A model generated the notes under the pieces. It was given only the letters and a program-made list of their open reading frames with translations, did no database searches and was not told the DNA's origin. From assembly GCA_018969685.1 (NCBI GenBank), contig JAGWXX010000003.1, forward strand, positions 1 through 64,000: 64,000 nt of DNA, written 5' to 3'. Shown piece after piece: positions 57,440-64,000 of the stretch; positions within the stretch are counted from its first letter, which is position 1; each line of letters begins with the position of its first letter. Source of the DNA: Acidobacteriota bacterium (GTDB taxonomy: Bacteria; Actinomycetota; Acidimicrobiia; Acidimicrobiales; Ilumatobacteraceae). Made by a program: the position numbers and the translations under genes.

Positions 57440-58393
57440 GTGGGGGCGTACATCCTGAGGCGCGTGGGGCTCGCGCTCGTCACCGTGTTCCTCGTGACCA
57501 CGGCGATCTTCTTCATGACCCACATCCTCCCCGGCAACGCCGCCGAGCGGATCCTCGGCAACCTCGCCGAACGGGAGAACGTGCTCCTGCTCGAGAAGCA
57601 GCTCGGCCTCGACAAGCCGGTGCTCGTTCAATACACGTCGTGGCTCGGCGACGCCGTGCGCGGGGACTTCGGCGAGTCGATCCAGCACCGCGTGCCCGTC
57701 GAGAAGCTCCTGGTTCCGTCGGTCGGCTACTCGCTGCGCCTCGCCCTCGTCGCCTTCCTGCTGACGATCCCGATCAGCATCATCGGCGGCATCGTCGCGG
57801 GCGTCTTCCGCGGACGGTGGATCGACCGGGCGATCACGGTCGGCGGCCTCTCCGCAGCGGTGGTGCCCGAGTTCGTGTGGGCGGTGCTGCTCGTGCTCGT
57901 GCTCGGAGTGAACCTCCATTGGCTGCCGACCAACGCGTTCCCCGGCACCGATGCATCGGTCCCCGAGATCGTCCACCACCTCCTGCTGCCGTCGGTCGCC
58001 CTGATCCTCGTGCTCTTCGGCTACATCTCCCGCATCGCACGTGCCGGCGTGGTCGAGGCGATCGAGTCGGACTACGTCCGCACCGCGTTCCTGAAGGGCC
58101 TGTCGCGCCCGGCGGCCATCCGGCGCCACGTGCTGCGCAACGCCCTGCTGCCCACCATCGCCGTGACCGCGTCAATGGTGCCGTACCTCGTCGGCGGCCT
58201 CGTGGCCGTGGAGATCATCTTCAACTACCCGGGCTTCGGGGGCCTCCTGCTGAAGGCCGTGCAGTACCGCGACTACCCGATGCTCCAGTCGGCGGTGCTC
58301 ATCATCTCCGTCGTCATCGTCGGGGTGCAGCTGGTCGCCGACATCCTCTTCGCCGTGCTGAACCCCCGCATCCGCCAGAAGGTCTCGCAGTGA
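57440..58393 (+). CDS. Peptide ABC transporter permease 1 (DppB/OppB-like)
   Basis: A 317-residue inner-membrane subunit with about six helices. It begins GAYILRRVGLALVTVFLVTTAIFFMTHILPG, typical of DppB, and contains the EAA loop EAIESDYVRTAFLKGLSRPAAIRRHVLRNALLP, where the ATPase docks. The GTG start lies 60 bases after the terminator. Its stop overlaps the next permease start (GTGA). Confidence 0.93.
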   Translation: MGAYILRRVGLALVTVFLVTTAIFFMTHILPGNAAERILGNLAERENVLLLEKQLGLDKPVLVQYTSWLGDAVRGDFGESIQHRVPVEKLLVPSVGYSLRLALVAFLLTIPISIIGGIVAGVFRGRWIDRAITVGGLSAAVVPEFVWAVLLVLVLGVNLHWLPTNAFPGTDASVPEIVHHLLLPSVALILVLFGYISRIARAGVVEAIESDYVRTAFLKGLSRPAAIRRHVLRNALLPTIAVTASMVPYLVGGLVAVEIIFNYPGFGGLLLKAVQYRDYPMLQSAVLIISVVIVGVQLVADILFAVLNPRIRQKVSQ

Positions 58394-59268
58394 GCGCCGA
58401 GCGCGACCTCCGGGCCGTCGCCCGCGCCGAGCGCGACCGCATCCGCAGCGAGCGGCTCCGCCAGCTCCGCCGCAACCCCGCCTTCGTCGTGGGCGCCGTA
58501 ATCCTCGGCATCTGGGTGGTCTGCGCGCTCATCGGCGAGTTCGTCGTGCCGCACGAACCGGCCCTCGTCGACATTCTCTCCACCAACAAGGGACCGTCGT
58601 CGGAGCACTGGTTCGGCACCGACGTCGTCGGCCGCGACGTCTTTTCCCGTGTCATCGTCGGGGCGCGACCCGTGCTGGTCATGGCCTTCCTCGCCACCGT
58701 CATCGGCACGGTGCTCGGCACAGTCATCGGCCTCGTCGCCGGCTACTTCAAGGGCTGGGCCGACGTGATCATCATGCGCATCCTCGATGCGATCAGCGCG
58801 CTGCCCGTGCTGGTCATCGCGCTCCTCGCGCTCGCCGCGGTGGGCGGCTCCTCGCAGCCCGTCACGATCCTGATCATCGGCTTCGTCTTCACCCCGATCA
58901 TCGCGCGCACCGTGCGGGCGGCGGTGCTGCCCGAGGCGGAGCTGGACTACGTGGCCGCCGCGCGCCTGCGCACCGAGCGCGCGCCGCACATCCTCGCCGT
59001 CGAGATCCTCCCGAACGTCCTGCCGCCGATCATCGTCGAGTTCACGGTGCGCCTCGGCTACGCCGTCTTTGCGATCGCCACCCTCGGCTTCCTCGGCGTC
59101 GGCGTGCAGCTGGGATCGCCCAACTGGGGCTCGCAGGTCGCGGAGAATTACGGGCGCATCTTCGCCGACAACTGGTGGTCCACCACCTTCCCCGCCGGCG
59201 CGATCGCCACGCTCGCGATCGCGATCAACCTCGTCGCCGACGGCATCGTGGAGTCGTTCGAGCAGTGA
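58390..59268 (+). CDS. Peptide ABC transporter permease 2 (DppC/OppC-like)
   Basis: A 292-residue permease with a long charged cytoplasmic N-terminus, then a first helix (about 33-52). The OppC-type segment is HWFGTDVVGRDVFSRVIVGARPVL. The EAA loop is EAELDYVAAARLRTERAPHILAVEILPNVLPPIIVE and NWGSQVAENYGRIFADNWW marks the C-terminal part. The GTG start overlaps permease 1 and its stop overlaps the ATPase start, so the three are translationally coupled. Confidence 0.94.
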   Translation: MSAERDLRAVARAERDRIRSERLRQLRRNPAFVVGAVILGIWVVCALIGEFVVPHEPALVDILSTNKGPSSEHWFGTDVVGRDVFSRVIVGARPVLVMAFLATVIGTVLGTVIGLVAGYFKGWADVIIMRILDAISALPVLVIALLALAAVGGSSQPVTILIIGFVFTPIIARTVRAAVLPEAELDYVAAARLRTERAPHILAVEILPNVLPPIIVEFTVRLGYAVFAIATLGFLGVGVQLGSPNWGSQVAENYGRIFADNWWSTTFPAGAIATLAIAINLVADGIVESFEQ

Positions 59269-61298
59269 GCGCCCCGACCCTCGAGCTCCGCGACCTCTCC
59301 GTCGCCTACCGGGTCCGCGGCATCGACCGCCAGGTGCTCCGCGGCGTCTCGCTGGCGATCCAGCCCGGCGAGGCCTACGGGCTCGTCGGGGAGTCGGGCT
59401 GCGGGAAGTCCACCGCGGCGTATGCGGCGATGCGCTACCTGCCGCGAAACGGCGCGATCACCGGGGGCTCGATCCTCTTCGAGGGCCGCGACATCAGCGC
59501 CGTTCCGGAGGCCGAGATCCGCGAGCTGCGGCGCGCGGCGATCTCGATGGTGTACCAGAACCCCATTGCAGCCCTGAACCCGACGATCCGTGTCGGCGAG
59601 CAGGTCGCGGAGTCCTTCGCACTGCTCGGGAACGGCCGCAGCGAGAGCCGGCGGCTCGCCGTCGAGGCCCTCAGGCGGGTGCAGATCGCCGACCCCTCGA
59701 AGGTGATGGACCGCTATCCGCACCAGCTGTCCGGCGGCATGGCGCAGCGCGTCGTCATCGCGATGGCGCTCGCCTCGTCGCCGCGACTCCTGGTGCTGGA
59801 CGAGCCGACGACCGGCCTCGACGCGACGGTCGAGGCAGAGGTGCTCGACCTGCTCAGGTCGCTGATCGCCGAGTCGAACACGTCGATCCTGTTCATCAGC
59901 CACAACCTCGGCGTGATCCGGGCGATGTGCAACCGGGTGGGCGTCCTGTACGCGGGCGCACTGGTCGAGGAGGGCGCGACGGCGACGATCATCCAGCGCC
60001 CCAGCCACCCGTACACGGTCGGACTCATGCGCTGCATCCCGCGCGGCGGACTCGACAAGTACGACTCGCACCTCGACACCATCCCGGGGACGCCACCCCC
60101 GCTCGGCACCCCGCTTCCCGGGTGCGTCTTCGTCAACCGCTGCGCGATCGCCCGCGAGTCGTGCGCCACCGCCCCGACGCCGGTCACGGACCTCGGGAAC
60201 GGCCACACCACCCGCTGCCCGTACCACGCCGAGGCCGCATCGATGCCGCGCGTGGTCGCCAGCGAGCCAGTCACGGCCAGCGACGAGCACCGCGCCGAGC
60301 GCGGCCGCGACCTGGTCACGGTCGCGCACCTGTCGAAGACCTTCGCCCAGGGCGACGGCGACGTCCGCGTGCTCTCCGACGTCACCCTGTCGCTGCGGCA
60401 CGGCGAGACGCTGGGGCTCGTCGGCGAGTCCGGCTCGGGCAAGACCACGCTCGCCAAGACCCTCCTCGGCATCCACCCTCCGGACGACGGCAGCATCCTC
60501 GCCATCGACGGCAAGGCGCTCGGGAGCACGATCGACGACCGGACCGCGCACGAGGTGGCGTCGATCCAGATCGTCTTCCAGAACCCCGACTCGGCCCTCA
60601 ACCGCCGCCACTCGGTGACGCGGATCGTGGCACGGGCCGTGCAGAAGCTCGCCGGCGCGACCCCGCAGGCATCGGAAGAGCGCGCCCAGTCGCTGCTCGA
60701 CTCCATGAGCGTCGACCCGGTGCTGCACAGCGCGCGGCCCGGCCAGCTCTCGGGCGGGCTCAAGCAGCGCGTCGCGATCGCCCGTGCGTTCGCGGGCAGT
60801 CCGCGCGTCGTGGTGTGCGACGAGCCGACCAGCGCCCTCGACGTCAGCGTGCAGGCCAACATCCTCAACCTGCTCGCCGACCTGCAGGCACGCGAGAACG
60901 TCAGCTACATCTTCATCTCGCACGACCTCGGCGTCGTGCGGTACCTCTCCGACCGCATCGCGGTGATGTACCTCGGCCGGATCATGGAGATCGGGCCCGC
61001 CCAGGACGTCTTCGACGGCCCCCACCACCCCTACACCGAGGCGCTCGTCTCGAGCATCCCCGACGTCGACGGCGAGACCCGGGTGCGCGTGCGGCTCGGC
61101 GGAGAGGTGCCGAGCCCGGCCGCACCGCCGACGGGCTGCGTCCTCCACCCCCGCTGCCCGCGCCGCATCGGCAGCGGCGTCGAGGATCTGTGCACGTCGA
61201 CCGAGCCGCCGCTGCGGGAGATCGGGCCGGGCCACGCGATCCGCTGCCATCTCGACGTGGGGCAACTGGGCTCCGCCAGCCGCGCCGCCACTGCCTGA
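59265..61298 (+). CDS. Fused double ATPase of the peptide ABC transporter (DppD-DppF type)
   Basis: A 677-residue protein with two complete nucleotide-binding domains. The first (about 1-330) has Walker A GESGCGKST, signature LSGGMAQRV, Walker B LLVLDEPTTGLDATV and an oligopeptide C-terminal cysteine segment (GCVFVNRCAIARESC). The second (about 345-677) has GESGSGKTT, LSGGLKQRV, VVVCDEPTSALDVSV and GCVLHPRCPRR with a late C. The cysteines in each half are the kind that bind an iron-sulfur cluster in DppD/DppF. It energises import by the two upstream permeases. Confidence 0.93.
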   Translation: MSAPTLELRDLSVAYRVRGIDRQVLRGVSLAIQPGEAYGLVGESGCGKSTAAYAAMRYLPRNGAITGGSILFEGRDISAVPEAEIRELRRAAISMVYQNPIAALNPTIRVGEQVAESFALLGNGRSESRRLAVEALRRVQIADPSKVMDRYPHQLSGGMAQRVVIAMALASSPRLLVLDEPTTGLDATVEAEVLDLLRSLIAESNTSILFISHNLGVIRAMCNRVGVLYAGALVEEGATATIIQRPSHPYTVGLMRCIPRGGLDKYDSHLDTIPGTPPPLGTPLPGCVFVNRCAIARESCATAPTPVTDLGNGHTTRCPYHAEAASMPRVVASEPVTASDEHRAERGRDLVTVAHLSKTFAQGDGDVRVLSDVTLSLRHGETLGLVGESGSGKTTLAKTLLGIHPPDDGSILAIDGKALGSTIDDRTAHEVASIQIVFQNPDSALNRRHSVTRIVARAVQKLAGATPQASEERAQSLLDSMSVDPVLHSARPGQLSGGLKQRVAIARAFAGSPRVVVCDEPTSALDVSVQANILNLLADLQARENVSYIFISHDLGVVRYLSDRIAVMYLGRIMEIGPAQDVFDGPHHPYTEALVSSIPDVDGETRVRVRLGGEVPSPAAPPTGCVLHPRCPRRIGSGVEDLCTSTEPPLREIGPGHAIRCHLDVGQLGSASRAATA

Positions 61299-61347
61299 CC
61301 GGCCGGTTACTTCCGCACCAAGGCCCATTCCCGGCGTCACGCCGCTC

Positions 61348-61376
61348 TTGCCGCTCCGTGCACCCGCCCATAGGCT
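61348..61376 (+). promoter_or_regulatory. Predicted promoter of the second peptide transporter
   Basis: TTGCCG (61348-61353) and TAGGCT (61371-61376) are separated by 17 bases, a good match to a housekeeping -35/-10 pair, about 50 bases before the ATG at 61428. It lies in the 129-base gap after the first transporter operon. Confidence 0.55.
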
Positions 61377-61427
61377 GACCCTCGTCGCGGAAGCCACTGG
61401 GGCGTCCGGACAGGGGGAATTCCACCA

Positions 61428-63161
61428 ATGACACAGCAGACAACGCGTCGACGCCTGCGCGCCTTGGGCGTGGGCATCGGCCTGGCAGTGGCGATGACCG
61501 CCATGGCCAGCCCGACGACGAGCGCAGCCAAGGTCAGCGCCCCGACACAGGGCGGTGACATCACGGTCGGCATCTTCAACCAGTTGCTTTCGACCTGCTA
61601 CTCGCCCAACGCCGCCAACTCGGCGCTCGGTGTGATGCGCACCGTCTATGAGGGCCTCGTCGAGCAGCGCGCGGACGGCAAGATCGTGCCGTACCTCGCC
61701 GAATCGATCACCCCGAGTGCCGACTACAAGACCTGGACCATCGGACTCCGTTCGGGAATCACCTTCCACGACGGCACCCCGATGAACGTGCAGGCCGTCG
61801 TCACCAACCTGCAGGCGATCCGCGGCCTCACCGCAGCGGCCCTCGGGCGGCACACCCTCGGCTCGGGCGTTCCGCTCGTCGCCAACATCAAGGACGTCCG
61901 TCCGGCCTCGGCCACGGCGGTGACCATCGAGCTGTGGAACGGCCAGAAGGACTTCGACGAGTGGCTGTACGCCTCGGGTCGATTCTTCATGCGCTCGCTC
62001 TCGACCATGGGCAACGCACAGCTCTGTGCGACCAGTGGCAAGGGCACCGGACCGTTCATGTTCCAGTCGGTGTCCCCGACCGAGGTGAAGGTCGTCCGCA
62101 ACCCGAACTACTGGCGCAAGGACAAGAACGGCGTGCAGCTGCCGTACCTGAACAGCATCACGTTCAAGTACGTCAACCAGGCTGCCCAGCGCGTGAACGG
62201 CCTCAAGTCGGGCACCCTCGACGCGGCGGGCTTCACGTCGGCCGGCGAGATCAAGCAGATCGTCAACGTCCAGGCGAACCCGAACGTCTCGACGATCTCC
62301 AGCCCGGATGACTACTACGCCATGAACATGTTCAACACCGCGATCGCGCCGTTCAACAACAAGAACGCCCGCCTCGCAGTGGCGTACGCGTTCGACCTCG
62401 ACACCTTCTACAACCAGCGCAACTGCTTCAAGGGCAAGTGCGTCGGGACCAAGCCGTCGTCGATGGTCGGCAAGCGCAACATCATGTTCAACGAGGCCGG
62501 GTTCATCACCTACGACCTCGCCAAGGCGAAGAAGTTCGTCGCGGCGTACAAGGCCGAGACCGGCCAGGACCTCGCGTTCTCGCTGCCGACGGACACCAGC
62601 GCCGACTCGCAGGCGAGCTCGAAGGCCTTTGCGCAGATCCTGAAGAAGGCCGGCATCACCGTCACCATCGCGACGGAGGACACGGCGACCATCACGGCGA
62701 AGGCGTTCCCGACCCCGGGCACCGGCCTGAACCCGTACCAGATGTACCCGACGACCCTCTTCGAGGGCACCGGCGCGTACTTCGTGCTGCCGTTCATCCA
62801 GTCGAACTCCTTCCGCGCCCCCGGCATCAACATCGCCGCTGTCGTGGGAGCGGCCAACGCGCCGACCTTCCTCGCCTTCGGCGCCCTGATCAACCCGGGT
62901 CGCTTCAGCGACCCGGCGCAGGACACCCTGGTGTGGACGGCGCAGTTCGACACGACCGGCACGCGGGTGAAGAACCTGAAGGCCGTCACCAAGTTCATGC
63001 AGGAGAACGCGAACGTCCTCCCGGTGCCGACCATCCAGTACACCTACGGCTTCAACAAGAAGCTCGCGGGCTACGACAAGTTCATCCTCGCGTCGGGCGG
63101 TCAGGGCCGCGCGATGACGAACGCCGGACCGAACTGGACGGGCGTCTACATCCAGAACTAA
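61428..63161 (+). CDS. Peptide/solute ABC transporter substrate-binding protein (Sec-exported)
   Basis: A family 5 binding protein of 577 residues. It has a classical Sec signal peptide (RRRLRALGVGIGLAVAMTAMASPTTSAA, cleavage probably after TSAA near residue 34) and no lipobox cysteine, unlike the first binding protein. Core blocks are TVYEGLVEQRADGKIVPYLAESITP, WTIGLRSGITFHDGTPMN and VVRNPNYWRKD. A surface CFKGKC pair may form a disulfide. It may be cell-wall associated or released; its own terminator follows. Confidence 0.9.
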   Translation: MTQQTTRRRLRALGVGIGLAVAMTAMASPTTSAAKVSAPTQGGDITVGIFNQLLSTCYSPNAANSALGVMRTVYEGLVEQRADGKIVPYLAESITPSADYKTWTIGLRSGITFHDGTPMNVQAVVTNLQAIRGLTAAALGRHTLGSGVPLVANIKDVRPASATAVTIELWNGQKDFDEWLYASGRFFMRSLSTMGNAQLCATSGKGTGPFMFQSVSPTEVKVVRNPNYWRKDKNGVQLPYLNSITFKYVNQAAQRVNGLKSGTLDAAGFTSAGEIKQIVNVQANPNVSTISSPDDYYAMNMFNTAIAPFNNKNARLAVAYAFDLDTFYNQRNCFKGKCVGTKPSSMVGKRNIMFNEAGFITYDLAKAKKFVAAYKAETGQDLAFSLPTDTSADSQASSKAFAQILKKAGITVTIATEDTATITAKAFPTPGTGLNPYQMYPTTLFEGTGAYFVLPFIQSNSFRAPGINIAAVVGAANAPTFLAFGALINPGRFSDPAQDTLVWTAQFDTTGTRVKNLKAVTKFMQENANVLPVPTIQYTYGFNKKLAGYDKFILASGGQGRAMTNAGPNWTGVYIQN

Positions 63162-63189
63162 GCGCGACGATTCCTTCGTCACGCTGACG

Positions 63190-63226
63190 ACGGGGCCCGG
63201 GTGGATTGTCCACCCGGGCCCCGTTT
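63190..63226 (+). terminator. Rho-independent terminator after the second binding protein
   Basis: A perfect GC-rich stem of about 16 pairs (63190-63205 with 63209-63224) has a TTG loop, followed by TTTCGTTT. It separates the binding-protein gene from the next permease gene, the same arrangement as in the first transporter. Confidence 0.88.
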
Positions 63227-63292
63227 CGTTTATGCTGACGTCATTGCGCGCAGGCGCACCGGGGCAGCAGTCGTGAATCGGGGGCAGTGGGG

Positions 63293-64000
63293 ATGCTGAG
63301 GTTGACGGTCGTGTCCGCACTTCGCCGGCTGCTGCAGGCCGGGCTCGTCGTGATCGGGGCGACCTTCCTGCTCTCACTCCTTCTCCGGCTGCTTCCCGTT
63401 GGTCTCGAGGACCTCTACGTCGTCGGCGAGAACGAGGCCTCCCGGAAGGCCTTCGCGCACGAGTTGCGCCTCGATCGCGACCCGTTCACCTACTACGTCC
63501 TGTGGCTCTGGGACTTCGTCCGCGGCGACCTCGGCTGGTACGTCCAGGGCGGTGGGCTCTCCGAGCCGGTGTCGGGCCGGCTCTCCCGCGCACTGCCTGT
63601 CTCCCTCCAGCTCGTCTTCTATGCGCAGGCGGTCTCGCTGGTCGTCGCCGTCCCGCTCGGTATCTTCACCGCACTGCGCGCCGGCCGGAGGAGCGACCGC
63701 GCGCTGAGCTACGGCCTCTTCACCGCGTCGTCGATCCCCAACTTCGTCTTCGGGCTTCTGATGGCCTCGTTCTTCGGCGTGACCCTCGCGTGGTTCCCCC
63801 CGCTGGGCTACGTCGCACCGACGGAGAACCTCGGCGAGCACATCCGGTCGATGGTGCTCCCGGTGGCGGCATTGTCGTTCCCCCTCATCGCCACCTACAC
63901 GCGCCTGCTGCGCACCGACGTCATCGCCACGCTGCGCGAGGACTACGTCACCATGGCGGTCTCGAAGGGCCTCAGCACGCGGCGGATCCTGTTCTCCCAC
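63293..64000 (+). CDS. Peptide ABC transporter permease, DppB-like (cut by right edge)
   Basis: The first 236 residues of a permease. A basic start and hydrophobic helix (about 12-32) precede an extracytoplasmic loop with GDLGWYVQGGGLSEPVSGRLSRALPVSLQLVF. An EAA-like loop, RTDVIATLREDYVTMAVSKGLSTRRILFSH, is reached as the window ends. The usual LTPGDP motif after helix 1 is degenerate (LLPVGLED). It presumably serves the binding protein just upstream; the rest of this transporter lies beyond 64000. Confidence 0.9.
   Translation, partial: MLRLTVVSALRRLLQAGLVVIGATFLLSLLLRLLPVGLEDLYVVGENEASRKAFAHELRLDRDPFTYYVLWLWDFVRGDLGWYVQGGGLSEPVSGRLSRALPVSLQLVFYAQAVSLVVAVPLGIFTALRAGRRSDRALSYGLFTASSIPNFVFGLLMASFFGVTLAWFPPLGYVAPTENLGEHIRSMVLPVAALSFPLIATYTRLLRTDVIATLREDYVTMAVSKGLSTRRILFSH

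Noticed and set aside
59148-63377. A 1409-codon open frame on the minus strand across the peptide transporters
   Set aside because: It runs antisense to clear ABC ATPase and binding-protein genes, has antisense-type composition (Val/Glu/Arg/His), and contains no recognisable domain.
1-64000. CRISPR arrays, insertion sequences, prophage or defence islands
   Set aside because: No spaced direct repeats, transposase, integrase, terminal inverted repeats or phage genes were seen. Gene content is housekeeping throughout.

Overview
The window is a compact, very high G+C bacterial chromosome segment that looks like an Acidimicrobiia-type actinobacterium (Ilumatobacter-like). This is inferred from the gene set and not from any database match. 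The pointers are the actinobacterial dcw order ending ftsZ-yggS-sepF-yggT-ileS, an MtrA/MtrB-like two-component pair, DUF3040, a CoxE/MoxR pair, class III-like phosphofructokinase, heavy use of GTG starts and long runs of 4-bp start/stop overlaps. No stretch longer than about 200 bases lacks a gene, and no insertion sequence, prophage, CRISPR array or integron was seen.

Layout. 1-18230 (minus strand) is a division and cell-wall (dcw) cluster, read mraZ, rsmH, ftsL, ftsI, murE, mraY, murD, ftsW, murG-murC, murB-ftsQ, ftsZ, yggS, sepF, yggT, ileS (ileS cut by the left edge). A promoter overlapping a regular array of MraZ boxes sits in front of mraZ. Two pairs of normally separate genes are each a single uninterrupted reading frame: MurG-MurC (829 aa) and MurB-FtsQ (763 aa, with the FtsQ transmembrane segment after MurB and a long acidic linker). 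murF and divIVA, usual members of this neighbourhood, are absent. 18302-23475 (minus) holds a lipoate-ligase-like protein, an HNH nuclease, a small unknown protein, an acyl-CoA dehydrogenase, a ROK sugar kinase, a DUF3040 protein and DNA polymerase IV. 23515-28373 (plus) holds a small membrane protein, an inositol-monophosphatase-family enzyme, an OmpR-type regulator, its sensor kinase, a tiny lipoprotein and glycerol kinase. 28370-32616 (minus) holds a GMC oxidoreductase, a phosphatase of the phosphoglycerate-mutase family, a CoxE-type VWA protein and a MoxR ATPase.

32679-34268 is murJ (plus). Then come proB, obg (minus), a dGTPase-like HD hydrolase (plus), rpmA, rplU and RNase E/G (minus), then the elongasome operon mreB-mreC-mreD-PBP2-rodA (minus), ndk, folC, clpX, clpP and tig (minus). 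A short unknown gene and tRNA-Pro(UGG) follow on plus. 51994-53810 is an enolase-superfamily OSBS/N-acylamino-acid-racemase-like enzyme with a GNAT protein; then upp (plus) and phosphofructokinase (minus). 55666-64000 (plus) encodes two dipeptide/oligopeptide ABC importers: a complete one (Tat lipoprotein binding protein, two permeases, one fused double ATPase) and the start of a second (Sec-exported binding protein, first permease cut by the right edge).

Together the window carries much of the machinery for making and placing peptidoglycan: cytoplasmic precursor ligases (MurB, C, D, E), lipid steps (MraY, MurG), flippase (MurJ), the septal synthase (FtsW/FtsI with FtsQ/FtsL) and the lateral synthase (RodA/PBP2 with MreBCD). 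The main novelty candidate is the physical fusion of precursor enzymes to each other and, for MurB, to the membrane divisome protein FtsQ.
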